Under the pieces are notes generated by a model. That model was not told the origin of the DNA. It did not search any database and worked only from the letters and a program-made list of their open reading frames with translations. A stretch of 64,000 nucleotides of DNA, taken from positions 1-64,000 of the forward strand of contig JAFPWU010000024.1 in the NCBI GenBank assembly GCA_017412715.1, read 5' to 3'. Shown here in pieces: positions 43,669-52,796 of the stretch. Positions within the stretch are counted from its first letter, which is position 1, and each line of letters opens with the position of its first letter. The position numbers and the translations under genes were made by a program. The DNA comes from Clostridia bacterium (GTDB lineage Bacteria > Bacillota > Clostridia > Christensenellales > Aristaeellaceae).

Positions 43669-44616
43669 ATGATTGAAATTCAGCACGTAACAAAGCGATA
43701 CGGGGATAAGCTGGCTGTGAACGATGCCACGTTCACGATCCGCAAAGGAGAAATAATGGGATTTCTGGGCCGGAACGGCGCTGGAAAAACGACCACCATG
43801 AATATCATAACAGGCTATATCTCCGCCAGCAGGGGGACGGTGCTGCTGGACGGATATGATATTCTAGATAATCCCCGGGAGGCCAAGCGCAGGATTGGGT
43901 ATTTACCGGAAATTCCTCCGCTTTACCCGGATATGACAGTAAATGAATATCTGCGATTTGTGTGTGCAATAAAAGATGTGAAACGCTCCAGGATTGCTGC
44001 TCATCTGAACGAAATAACGGAGCTGACAGGGCTTGGCGAAGTGCGCAGGCGGCTGATCCGCAATCTTTCTAAAGGTTACCGGCAGCGGGTGGGTATGGCT
44101 CAGGCGCTGGTGGGCAATCCGGAGGTGGTGATTCTCGACGAACCTACCGTCGGACTGGATCCTGGACAGATTCTGGAGGTGCGGCGGATGATCCGCCAGC
44201 TGGGGGAGGATCATACGGTAGTGCTTTCCAGCCATATTCTGCCGGAGGTGGCGGACGTCTGTGACCGTCTGGTGATCATTCATCAGGGAAGGATCGTGGC
44301 GGAGGACAGCCTGGAGCATCTGACCCGGGCCGGGGAGAACGGACGGAAGCTGCGGCTTCGGATTGCCGGGCCGGAAGCGGAGGTGCTGCAGACGCTGCGG
44401 GAAACGAACGGAGTTCAACAGGCCGACAGCCTTGGAAGCCGGGAAAAGGACAGCGTTGATTATCTGCTGCAGGGAGAAAACGGAAAGGATATTCGCGCTG
44501 CGGTATTTCATCGGATGGCTGAAAGGGGATATCCGATTCTGATTCAGCGGCCGGTGGATCCGGACCTGGAGGATATATTCCTTCAGCTGACCGGAGACAG
44601 CGGGGAGGAGGCTTAA
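43669..44616 (+). CDS. ABC transporter ATPase, GldA type
   Basis: A 315-residue ATPase with Walker A GRNGAGKTT, the signature NLSKGYRQRVGMAQAL and Walker B VVILDEPTVGLDP, followed by a C-terminal extension of about 95 residues. The signature departs from LSGGQ in the way usual for GldA and other ABC-2 exporters. ATG at 43669 is used (GGGAGAG upstream); the open frame before it has no ribosome site. It heads a tight four-gene operon (gaps of 1-4 bases). Confidence 0.93.
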   Translation: MIEIQHVTKRYGDKLAVNDATFTIRKGEIMGFLGRNGAGKTTTMNIITGYISASRGTVLLDGYDILDNPREAKRRIGYLPEIPPLYPDMTVNEYLRFVCAIKDVKRSRIAAHLNEITELTGLGEVRRRLIRNLSKGYRQRVGMAQALVGNPEVVILDEPTVGLDPGQILEVRRMIRQLGEDHTVVLSSHILPEVADVCDRLVIIHQGRIVAEDSLEHLTRAGENGRKLRLRIAGPEAEVLQTLRETNGVQQADSLGSREKDSVDYLLQGENGKDIRAAVFHRMAERGYPILIQRPVDPDLEDIFLQLTGDSGEEA

Positions 44617-44617
44617 G

Positions 44618-45352
44618 ATGCTTGCGATCTGGAAAAAGGAGCTTCAGAACTATTATCTGACCCCGATCGGATATGTGTTCATGGGGATCTTCCTGCTGGT
44701 TGGCGGCGTCATGTTCTATCTGGGAAACATCATGGGAATGACGCCTTCCGTGGCGACGCTGCTGGGCAATCTGAATTATATTTTTATGCTGACGGTGCCT
44801 ATCCTGACCATGAGGCTGCTGAGCGAGGAGAAGCGGACCAAAACTGATCAGCTGCTGATCACCTCTCCCCGCCGGATCTGGGATATCGTGGGCGGCAAAT
44901 TTCTGGCAGCGGCTATGGTGGTACTGCTGACGACCTGCTGCACGCTGCTCTATGTGGCACTGCTGAGCCGGTATACGAACCGCCTGTATCCTGCGGCCAT
45001 TGCCTGCAATTATCTGGGATTTCTGCTGCTGAGCCTGAGCTATGTGGCCATTGGCCTGCTGATGAGCGCCCTGACGGAGAGCCAGGTGTCCGCGGCGGTT
45101 TTGACGCTGGGGGTGAACCTCCTGCTGCAGATTCTGGAAAGCGTCTTTTCCTCTTCTTCCTTTGCGCTGCCTGCCGCACTTTCCTTCCTGCGTCCCGTGC
45201 TTTCCTGGTTCAGCCTGTATTCCAGATATAACCAGTTCGCGGCGGGCCGGCTGAGCTTTGCCAACATTCTTTATTATCTGTCATTCATCGGATTGATGCT
45301 GTTTCTCTCCGTACGTGTGATTGACAGAAGACGGTGGAGCGAGGGGGGCTGA
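44618..45352 (+). CDS. ABC-2 type permease, GldF type
   Basis: A 244-residue six-helix permease opening with MLAIWKKELQNYYLTPIGYV, a family hallmark, and containing SEEKRTKTDQLLITSP in the first cytoplasmic loop. It starts one base after the ATPase stop. It pairs with the preceding ATPase; GldFA-type exporters outside Bacteroidetes have no fixed substrate. Confidence 0.92.
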   Translation: MLAIWKKELQNYYLTPIGYVFMGIFLLVGGVMFYLGNIMGMTPSVATLLGNLNYIFMLTVPILTMRLLSEEKRTKTDQLLITSPRRIWDIVGGKFLAAAMVVLLTTCCTLLYVALLSRYTNRLYPAAIACNYLGFLLLSLSYVAIGLLMSALTESQVSAAVLTLGVNLLLQILESVFSSSSFALPAALSFLRPVLSWFSLYSRYNQFAAGRLSFANILYYLSFIGLMLFLSVRVIDRRRWSEGG

Positions 45353-45354
45353 AG

Positions 45355-46821
45355 ATGAAGAAAGAAGGAAAGGGCAGGTGGCTGTCCCGCCTGAATCATC
45401 GCAAATACCGCTATGGCTGGTTTGCTGTTTTTCTGACAGCTGCGGTATTTGCAGCGGTCATACTGCTGAACGTGGCGGCCGGACGGCTGGAGCAGACCCG
45501 CGCCTGGGCGAAGGATCTGAACGGACTGAACGCAACGGAATTTGACGCTGCGACCCTGGATGTGCTGAAACTGGTGGATGAGGATGTGTATATCTACACG
45601 GTTTATCAGCCGGGCACGGAGAATGCGCTGCGGGTGCAGGTGGACAGCATTCTGGAAAAATATCATGCGCTGAACGCCCATGTGCATACAGGAAATATTG
45701 ATCCCGTGACCGAGCCCGGCCGTATTACGCAGCTGGCGGGAGATTCGGTGAAGGATGAGGGCGCGGTGATTATTACCAACCAGGACGAGAGCCGCGTGAA
45801 GGTCTATAACCGTGATGATTATTTCGGAGTGTCGACATACGGAAACTATCATTTCACCTATCTGTATCTGGAAAGGTATGTGACGAGCTCTCTTGTCTAT
45901 GTTACAAGCAGTGAAACGCCCCATGTATGGTTCCTGACTGGGCACGGAGAAATCAGCGCATCCTCCTGCACGATGCTCAGTCAGGCGCTGGCCAACCGGA
46001 ACTACGAGGTGGACTCCCTGAATCTGTCGGGAGAGGCGGAGAAGCTGCTGCAAAACGATGCGCTGGTGATTGCAGATCCTGCCAGGGATCTGAGCGATGA
46101 GGAAACGGCTCTGCTGCGGAACTGGCTGGCGGCCGGCGGCCGGCTGATGGTCTGCATCAGCTACCAGACGGATACAGCCGCCCTTCCGAATCTGAACAGG
46201 ATCCTGGAGTATTATCAGCTGGCCTACGGGGACGGGGTCATCTATGAGAATGAAAATGAAACAGCTCGATACTGGAACGGGAACACGCTGAATCTGGTTC
46301 CGGAACTGGTCGCGGGGCATGAGATCACGGACAGGCTGATTGAAATCGGATCCGAGAATCTGATTATTCCGCAGGGGCGGCCGATTCAGCCGATTCTGCT
46401 GCCGGAATCCGGCGCGGTATATTCCAGACTGCTGACGACCTCCGACCGTGCCTGGGCGGCGGAAGGGAATGAAAAGGGAAATCCGGGAACCCAGATTCTG
46501 GCCATGGCCATGCTGCGTGCAGACCAGAATCTGGAAAAGGAAAAGGATATCCGGATTGTGCTGATGGACTCTGCCTATCTGCTGGCGGATTCCAGTTTGC
46601 TGTACTACTGCTACAACATGAATTTTACTGTGACCGCGCTGGACTGGCTGATCAACAGCGATACCACCGTAGATGTTTCCAGCAAAGTAATGACCAATTC
46701 AACCCTGTCCATTCCGGACAGCGAAACAGCGAATCGGCTGGGGATGATCTCCATCGGCGTGATGCCGCTGCTGGTGGCGGCAGCGGGGATTATCGTATGG
46801 CGCAGAAGGAGGCGGCTGTAG
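45355..46821 (+). CDS. GldG-like ABC-associated extracytoplasmic protein
   Basis: A 488-residue protein with an N-terminal helix (about 22-42), a long extracytoplasmic domain of the DUF4350/GldG type, and a C-terminal helix followed by a basic tail (WRRRRRL). HVWFLTGHGEIS and the WLAAGGRLMVC segment are typical of this family. ATG at 45355 follows GGGGGG two bases after the permease stop. It belongs with the GldA/GldF pair as an accessory subunit. Confidence 0.88.
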   Translation: MKKEGKGRWLSRLNHRKYRYGWFAVFLTAAVFAAVILLNVAAGRLEQTRAWAKDLNGLNATEFDAATLDVLKLVDEDVYIYTVYQPGTENALRVQVDSILEKYHALNAHVHTGNIDPVTEPGRITQLAGDSVKDEGAVIITNQDESRVKVYNRDDYFGVSTYGNYHFTYLYLERYVTSSLVYVTSSETPHVWFLTGHGEISASSCTMLSQALANRNYEVDSLNLSGEAEKLLQNDALVIADPARDLSDEETALLRNWLAAGGRLMVCISYQTDTAALPNLNRILEYYQLAYGDGVIYENENETARYWNGNTLNLVPELVAGHEITDRLIEIGSENLIIPQGRPIQPILLPESGAVYSRLLTTSDRAWAAEGNEKGNPGTQILAMAMLRADQNLEKEKDIRIVLMDSAYLLADSSLLYYCYNMNFTVTALDWLINSDTTVDVSSKVMTNSTLSIPDSETANRLGMISIGVMPLLVAAAGIIVWRRRRRL

Positions 46822-46825
46822 CACC

Positions 46826-48331
46826 ATGCAGAACGGAAAAAGACTGGCTTCTTCGGAAGAGCTGAAGGGAAAGAAGAACGGCAGCTCCGGGAAAAAAGGG
46901 AAAAACTCCTTTCTGCTTCGGAGCCTGCCTGTGCTGCTGGGGCTTGCCCTGGCCGCGGGAATCTATTTCTTCAGCGGACAGGTTAATCCGCCTGCGGAGG
47001 ATGCTGCTGCGCCGACAGCTGCGCCGGATGAAAGGGTGCGGCTGATCGATCGGCCGATGGAAGAGGTTTCGGAGGTGTCCGTTGAACGCGAGAGCACCGT
47101 GTATACCGTCGTACGGGCCGAAAGCGGCGGAGAAGGAGCGGGCGCCCGTCACATGCTGAAGGAAAGGCCGGATTTTGATCTGGATCAAGGCAAAGCGGAA
47201 TCAATGCTTTCCTGTGCGGCCCATCTGACCGCAACCCGGCTGGTAACGGATGCTGCGGAGGACCTTTCGTCCTACGGACTCGAAACGCCGCTGGCGCGGG
47301 TGACCATGCGCTATACCGACGGGACGGAGACCAAATGGCGGATCGGCGATCGGGCTCCTACTTCAACAGCCTCCTATTTCATGCGGGAGGGGGAACGGGC
47401 GGTATATCTGCTATATGCCTCTGCAGCGGAAAGCCTGAGCCGGGAGCGGAATGACATGCATACCCTGTCCATGCCGGGCGAGCTGAAGTCCGATCGGATT
47501 CGGAATGTGGTGATCCAAGCGTCGGGCCGGGACACCCTGGAGATCGGTTATTCCGAGGAGGGGGCCGCAGATCGGGAATACAGTATTTCCGCGCTGCGGC
47601 TGCGACAGCCTTTCTATTATACGGCGAACACGGAGCGGGGAATGCAGCTGTTTGAAAGCGTCTCCGCCCTGGGAATCACCTCGTTTGCCGGAATGCCGGA
47701 TGAGCTGTCGAATACCGGACTGGAGGATGGAAACAGCCGGTACCGGCTGACCGTGACTCAGACCAAAACGGCGGAGAACCTGACAGATACGGAAACCTTT
47801 GTCTTCCGCGTCGGGAACCGCACGGAGGACGGAAAGCAGGTCTTTATTGCGGTGGACAGCACCCCCGCCGTTTACCTGACAGATGCGGGAACGGTCAGCT
47901 TCTTGGAGGACGCTACGCCGGCTTACCTGGTGGATCAGTTTTCTAACCTGATTTACATTAACGCGGTGCGAAGCATAGAACTGCGGGCGGGCGCTGAAAG
48001 CTGGGTGCTGGAGATTGATCACGGTTCGGACGGAAAGACCGCAGATGCTTTCCGCGTCAACGGAAAAACGGTGGAGGATGCTTCGGCTTTCCGCAAACTG
48101 TACCAGCAGATCATCGGGCTTACCAGCTCCCGGCTGAGCGAAGATTATGATCTGGAAGGGGAGGTTCTGCTTTCCGTTCGCTATACGCTGGAATCCGGAC
48201 CGGACGGACTTCTGGTGGAATATCTTGATTATGATGCCGACTACTGCGCGGTGCGCCGGGATGGGCTGACGCTTTTCCTGATGAAAAAGGAACAGCTGGA
48301 ATCCTTGATGGACGCGCTGCATACCTTTTAA
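46826..48331 (+). CDS. DUF4340-domain extracytoplasmic protein
   Basis: A 501-residue protein with a basic cytoplasmic N-terminus, one membrane helix (about 32-52) and two DUF4340-like regions outside the membrane, one around YGLETPLARVTMRYTDGTET and one in the C-terminal half. Family members follow gldG in many Clostridia, and the four genes here form one operon. Its role is unknown; it is probably part of the exporter's outer module. A terminator follows 16 bases after the stop. Confidence 0.87.
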   Translation: MQNGKRLASSEELKGKKNGSSGKKGKNSFLLRSLPVLLGLALAAGIYFFSGQVNPPAEDAAAPTAAPDERVRLIDRPMEEVSEVSVERESTVYTVVRAESGGEGAGARHMLKERPDFDLDQGKAESMLSCAAHLTATRLVTDAAEDLSSYGLETPLARVTMRYTDGTETKWRIGDRAPTSTASYFMREGERAVYLLYASAAESLSRERNDMHTLSMPGELKSDRIRNVVIQASGRDTLEIGYSEEGAADREYSISALRLRQPFYYTANTERGMQLFESVSALGITSFAGMPDELSNTGLEDGNSRYRLTVTQTKTAENLTDTETFVFRVGNRTEDGKQVFIAVDSTPAVYLTDAGTVSFLEDATPAYLVDQFSNLIYINAVRSIELRAGAESWVLEIDHGSDGKTADAFRVNGKTVEDASAFRKLYQQIIGLTSSRLSEDYDLEGEVLLSVRYTLESGPDGLLVEYLDYDADYCAVRRDGLTLFLMKKEQLESLMDALHTF

Positions 48332-48346
48332 TCGGAAAAACTGAAG

Positions 48347-48379
48347 GCGGAGGGGAAACCTTCCGCTTTTGTATTTTTT
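48347..48379 (+). terminator. Rho-independent terminator of the Gld-type operon
   Basis: An 8-bp stem (48347-48354 with 48359-48366) with a GAAA loop, then TTTTGTATTTTTT. Confidence 0.8.
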
Positions 48380-48394
48380 GGCGCATTTTTGACC

Positions 48395-48424
48395 TTGACA
48401 ATAATGCGGAAAGGGAGGTATAAT
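48395..48424 (+). promoter_or_regulatory. Consensus promoter of the second GH2-linked transport operon
   Basis: TTGACA at 48395-48400, 18-bp spacer, TATAAT at 48419-48424: both boxes match the sigma-70/sigma-A consensus exactly. Confidence 0.85.
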
Positions 48425-48427
48425 TAA

Positions 48428-48448
48428 CTCGAATATTTGAGAGCTCAA
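48428..48448. promoter_or_regulatory. Overlapping inverted repeats at the transcription start
   Basis: CTCGAATATTTGAG (48428-48441) is a 14-bp inverted repeat with one mismatched pair, and TTGAG-AG-CTCAA (48437-48448) overlaps it. The position at about +3 to +24 fits a repressor site on an otherwise very strong promoter. Confidence 0.42.
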
Positions 48449-48536
48449 CATTTTTGGGGTAATAACAGACAAACCGCCTGTCTGTGTTATGTTCGTTTTA
48501 TCCGGCGGAAAAAGAAAAAGGGAGGGTATCTGTTCC

Positions 48537-50138
48537 ATGAAGAAAATTGCCAGACTGCTCTGCCTGGTGCTCGCGCTGGTCATGGCTGCCTCTTTCGCGA
48601 TCGCGGAAGATCTTGGCACCATCTATCGTCAGCACTTCGGCAACGAAGAAGCTCAGGGGGCCATCACCACGGAAGATATTACCGTGGATGTGTGGCGCGG
48701 CTTCTCCTCTACTGTGATGGATACGCTGGCTGACTGTGAGACCTTCAAGAAGATGGAAGAAGTCACGGGCGTGAAGATCAACTGGCTCTATCCGCCGGTT
48801 GGTTCCGAAACCGATAACTTCAATCTTCGCGTAGCCTCTGACGATCTGCCCCACATGTTCTCCACTCCGCCGGCCTATGCGGGAGGCATCGAGACGGCCG
48901 TGGAAGACGATGTCTATCTGGATTATGCGCCTTATTTTGAAAAAGGCTATACTCCCAATCTGCAGTATCTGTTCGAGCACTATCCTGAGATCGCAAAGGA
49001 CGCGAAGCAGGATTCCGGCGCCATGATCTGCTGGTACATGCTGGACTATGTGCCCTCCAGCCCCTGGAGCGGCCTGTGGGTGCGGCAGGATCTGCTGGAG
49101 AAAGCCGGCCTGGAGCCTCCGAAGACCATTGAAGACTGGGACAACATGCTGCATGTGTTCAAAGAGCAGTTTGGCACCCTGCTGGGCTGCAACATCCCCC
49201 AGTGGTACGGCGTGGCGACCAACTATCAGTTTGCAGCTTCTTTTGACTCCGCCTACGGCTGGATTGCCAAGGACGGAACAACGGCGGCCTACGGCCCCAT
49301 CGAACCCGGATACAAGGATTTCCTTGCTCTGCTGCACAAGTGGTATGAGGAAGGCATTCTGGATCCCGACTTCGCGACGCTGACCGATGCGGACTATCAG
49401 TCCAAGATGGCGGACGGCACCTACGGCGCATTCGGTTCCGCCTACGGCGAAATCGGACAGGCCAAGGTGACCGGTACCAACAATAATCCCGAATATAAGC
49501 TGCTGGCGGTCGGTATGCCCACTTCCTATGAAGGACAGCAGACCCATCTGCGCCAGACCGACTTCATCGTTCGCACGGACTACGATGTGCTGACCACCCG
49601 CGCGGTGAAGGAAGGCATCGAGGAAACCGTGATCCGCTGGAAGGATTTCTGGTACAGCCAGTTTGGCGGAGATCTGTGCTCCTATGGTCCGGAAAATGTC
49701 AGCTACAAGTGGGTGGACGCCGGCGACGGCCGTGAAAAGCTGGAATGGATCTATGAAGACACCGGCATTATCTCCAAGGGAGATGACAAGGACTTCTGGA
49801 CCGTGTATCCGCTCTTCAAACTGCACAACTGGGGCTATCTGCGTGACTCCACGGCTTACGAGATGCAGCCCGAAGTATGGCAGTGCATCGAGGAGTGGGG
49901 CAAGGACGGACATGACTGGTTCATGCCTCTGATCACCCCCACGGCCGAAGAATCAGCTGAGCTGGCCCGCATCATGACGGATATCGATACCTATCGCACG
50001 GAAATGACCTATAAGTTCATTACGGGTCAGGAATCCCTGGATAATTTCGATGCCTTCGTGGAGCAGATTAAGAGCCAGGGCATTGAGGATGCCGTTGAAC
50101 TTCAGCAGGCCGCCCTCGACCGTTATAACGCGCGTTAA
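48537..50138 (+). CDS. Sugar ABC transporter extracellular binding protein
   Basis: A 533-residue LplA-branch solute-binding protein. The signal peptide is KKIARLLCLVLALVMAASFA with cleavage near IAE. The mature part contains WYMLDYVPSSPWSGLWVRQD, the usual hinge region of long CUT1 binding proteins. ATG at 48537 follows GGGAGGG at a slightly long spacing. It heads an operon with two permeases and a GH2 enzyme, behind a consensus promoter, so it is probably highly expressed when derepressed. Confidence 0.92.
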   Translation: MKKIARLLCLVLALVMAASFAIAEDLGTIYRQHFGNEEAQGAITTEDITVDVWRGFSSTVMDTLADCETFKKMEEVTGVKINWLYPPVGSETDNFNLRVASDDLPHMFSTPPAYAGGIETAVEDDVYLDYAPYFEKGYTPNLQYLFEHYPEIAKDAKQDSGAMICWYMLDYVPSSPWSGLWVRQDLLEKAGLEPPKTIEDWDNMLHVFKEQFGTLLGCNIPQWYGVATNYQFAASFDSAYGWIAKDGTTAAYGPIEPGYKDFLALLHKWYEEGILDPDFATLTDADYQSKMADGTYGAFGSAYGEIGQAKVTGTNNNPEYKLLAVGMPTSYEGQQTHLRQTDFIVRTDYDVLTTRAVKEGIEETVIRWKDFWYSQFGGDLCSYGPENVSYKWVDAGDGREKLEWIYEDTGIISKGDDKDFWTVYPLFKLHNWGYLRDSTAYEMQPEVWQCIEEWGKDGHDWFMPLITPTAEESAELARIMTDIDTYRTEMTYKFITGQESLDNFDAFVEQIKSQGIEDAVELQQAALDRYNAR

Positions 50139-50152
50139 TCATTCCGGTCTCA

Positions 50153-50187
50153 GCCGGGCGGGGGGTGTTCCTCGCCCGGCCCTTTTA
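50153..50187 (+). terminator. Terminator between binding protein and permeases
   Basis: GCCGGGCG at 50153-50160 pairs with CGCCCGGC at 50173-50180, followed by CCTTTTAT. As in the operon at 11963, this should make the binding protein more abundant than the permeases. Confidence 0.75.
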
Positions 50188-50235
50188 TCGAATGCCGGAT
50201 GAAGAAGATTCTAACAATAGGGAGATGACACGGAA

Positions 50236-51693
50236 ATGACAACAGCTGTCAATACAGCGCCAATTCGGGCGGGAGCGGACTGGAAACGGTTCGCAATTGT
50301 CGGATTGTGTGTGCTCACGCTGCTGGTGATGCTGTTTACGACACAGCTCAACGCGGTGGACAGAAAGACGGAAGAAGGACTGAGACTGACGGGGCTGGAT
50401 TTCCTGCTGGGGAAAACCTCTGGAAAGTCCGCAGGCTCCTGCCATCCAATGGTGATTTCTGCGATCCTGTTCGCGGTTATGGGCATTGCGGCGGCCTGGT
50501 TTGCGCCGGATCGATTCGTCTATTCGATTGTCAGTGCACTTTTCCTGATGGTTTCCGTGTTTATGTTCCGCTTTGATATTACCTATCAGGCGAAAGGTGA
50601 ATTTGGGCTGGATAAGGACAGCCTGGTGTTTACCTTCGGCTGGATGGCCGCCATGGGGCTATCTGTCCTTAATTTTGTGATGGTTATCTGGCGGAAGACC
50701 GGCCGCACCATGGAGCTGCGCAGAGAAGAAATTGCCGCAATCTGGTCCAACGCAAATATTCGGTCCGGCTATAAGGTTCCGACTACCTGGATGATTATCA
50801 AAAAGGATTTCCGCCAGCACTGGCCGATTTATCTGCTGATCCTGCCAACGATCATTTTCTATATCGTCTGGTGCTACGGTCCCATGTACGGCATCCTGAT
50901 CGCCTTTAACAATTACAAGGCGAAGGGCGGTATCACGGGAAGCGAATGGGTCGGGCTTCAGTGGTTCCGAGATTTCTTCCGGTCCGCCTATGCCTACCGC
51001 ACCATTCGCAACACGCTGCTGATCAGCTTCTACAATCTGCTGGTCGGATTCCCGGCGCCGATTATTCTGGCGCTGCTGCTCAATGAGATGCGGGCGCAGA
51101 AATACAAGCGCGTGGTGCAGACCGTGACCTACATGCCGTATTTTATTTCCCTGGTGGTCATGTGCGGTATTCTGACGGACTTCTGTTCCACGACCGGTCT
51201 TTTTGGTGAAATACAGAAACTGCTTGGCTCTGAAAGCCCGGTAAATCTGCTGGGTGATGCGAAGTACTTCAGGACGGTGTACGTTGGTTCGGAGGTCTGG
51301 CAGCGGCTGGGCTGGGATTCCATCATCTTCCTGTCCGCCCTGTCCGGGATCGATCAGGAGCAGTATGAAGCAGCCACGATTGACGGCGCGGGCAAGTTCA
51401 AGCAGGTGATTCACGTGACGCTGCCGGGCATCCTGCCTACGATCTCCATCCTGCTGATTCTGCGCATCGGATCTCTGATGGGCGTGGGATACGAGAAAAT
51501 CATCTTGCTGTACAACGGCCTGACCTACGAAACGGCGGACGTCGTTTCCACCTATGTTTACCGCAAGGGTATTGTGGATGCGAACTTCTCTTTCTCCACC
51601 GCGGTCAATCTGTTCAATTCGGTTATTAATTTCCTGCTGGTGATCTTTGCCAATAAGATGAGCGCACTGCTCACCGAGAACAGTCTGTGGTAA
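50236..51693 (+). CDS. CUT1 ABC permease (LplB type) with extra four-helix N-terminal domain
   Basis: A 485-residue protein. Residues about 180-485 are an ordinary LplB-type permease (WPIYLLILPTIIFYIVW, GILIAFNNYKAKGG, EAA loop EAATIDGAGKFKQVIHVTLP). In front of it is an extra module with four predicted helices at about 18-38, 72-92, 95-115 and 131-153 and a charged linker. Normal LplB proteins are about 300 residues; the other LplB at 18126 has no such module. The ATG and reading frame are continuous with no internal stop, so this is a genuine extension and not two genes. Its role is unknown. Confidence 0.9.
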   Translation: MTTAVNTAPIRAGADWKRFAIVGLCVLTLLVMLFTTQLNAVDRKTEEGLRLTGLDFLLGKTSGKSAGSCHPMVISAILFAVMGIAAAWFAPDRFVYSIVSALFLMVSVFMFRFDITYQAKGEFGLDKDSLVFTFGWMAAMGLSVLNFVMVIWRKTGRTMELRREEIAAIWSNANIRSGYKVPTTWMIIKKDFRQHWPIYLLILPTIIFYIVWCYGPMYGILIAFNNYKAKGGITGSEWVGLQWFRDFFRSAYAYRTIRNTLLISFYNLLVGFPAPIILALLLNEMRAQKYKRVVQTVTYMPYFISLVVMCGILTDFCSTTGLFGEIQKLLGSESPVNLLGDAKYFRTVYVGSEVWQRLGWDSIIFLSALSGIDQEQYEAATIDGAGKFKQVIHVTLPGILPTISILLILRIGSLMGVGYEKIILLYNGLTYETADVVSTYVYRKGIVDANFSFSTAVNLFNSVINFLLVIFANKMSALLTENSLW

Positions 51694-51707
51694 GGGGGGG
51701 AATGAGC

Positions 51708-52607
51708 ATGCAGAAAAGCCGCAAACTGATGACCCGGGGAGAAAGAATCTTCCAGGTGGTCAATAATGTGATCATGGCCCTCCTGTGCGTGATCTGTATC
51801 TATCCGCTCTGGTACGTACTGGTCTGTTCCCTGAGCGATCCCGTGCTGCTTTACGCGCAGCGGGGCATCATGGTCTGGCCGCTGGGGCAGTGGTCCTTTC
51901 GGGGTTATACGCTGGTGATGGAAAACCCGAATATTCCCATCGGCTTCCGGAATACCCTGATCTATATGGGCCTCGGTACGCTGATTAACATGTTCCTGAC
52001 CACCACGGCCGCGTATGGCCTGAGCCGGAAGCATTGCTACTGGAACGGCGCCATCATGAAGTTCATTGCCTTTACCATGTATTTCCAGGGCGGTCTGATT
52101 CCCTTCTACCTGATGGTAAAGGGCATGGGATTGCTGGACAGCTATGCGGGCATCATTCTGCCGGTGGCGGTGAATACCTGGAATCTGGTCGTGATGCGTA
52201 CTTCCTTTGCCGGCATTCCGGACAGCCTGGAGGAGTCTGCCCGGCTGGACGGGGCCAACGACTGGACCATCCTCTGGCGGATTTTCTTCCCGCTAGCTCA
52301 GGCAACCGTAGCAGTTATCGCGCTGTTTTACGCAGTGACCTGGTGGAACAACTGGTTCAATCCCTCCATCTTCCTCTCCAGCAAGGATAAATATCCCCTG
52401 CAGCTGGTACTGCGGGAAATCCTCCTGAAGAATGATACCTCCGCCATGACGCAGATCGGTTCGGTCGGTCAGAGTCAGCAGGAACAGTTCCGAATGCTGG
52501 TGAAGTACTGCACGATCATCGTGGCTACGGTGCCGATCCTGGTGGTGTATCCTTTCCTGCAGCGCTATTTTGTCAAGGGCGTGATGATCGGGTCCATCAA
52601 GGGATAA
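51708..52607 (+). CDS. CUT1 ABC permease, LplC/YtcP type
   Basis: A 299-residue partner permease with six helices, the YFQGGLIPFYLMVKGMGLL hallmark, the EAA-type loop EESARLDGANDWTILWRIFF and C-terminal FVKGVMIGSIKG. ATG at 51708 is chosen because the G-run at 51694-51700 sits seven bases before it; an ATG at 51702 is too close. A terminator follows at 52621. Confidence 0.93.
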   Translation: MQKSRKLMTRGERIFQVVNNVIMALLCVICIYPLWYVLVCSLSDPVLLYAQRGIMVWPLGQWSFRGYTLVMENPNIPIGFRNTLIYMGLGTLINMFLTTTAAYGLSRKHCYWNGAIMKFIAFTMYFQGGLIPFYLMVKGMGLLDSYAGIILPVAVNTWNLVVMRTSFAGIPDSLEESARLDGANDWTILWRIFFPLAQATVAVIALFYAVTWWNNWFNPSIFLSSKDKYPLQLVLREILLKNDTSAMTQIGSVGQSQQEQFRMLVKYCTIIVATVPILVVYPFLQRYFVKGVMIGSIKG

Positions 52608-52620
52608 TCTGTTTCCTCTG

Positions 52621-52650
52621 AAAGGGCATGCTGCAAGGCATGCCTTTTTT
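52621..52650 (+). terminator. Rho-independent terminator after the permease pair
   Basis: AAAGGGCATGC pairs across a TGCAAG loop with GCATGCCTTTT (one G-U pair), ending in TTTTTT. Confidence 0.8.
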
Positions 52651-52796
52651 AGGGGGAGAACTGATACGAACTTACTTCTGAAAGCATGGAAATCCATCTC
52701 ATCCGATTTCTGGCGGCCTGTGAGGACATAGCTGAAAGGGGTGGGCATGGATCAAAACGGAATCAGGATAAAAGAATAGTAAAGGGGACCGAGCAA

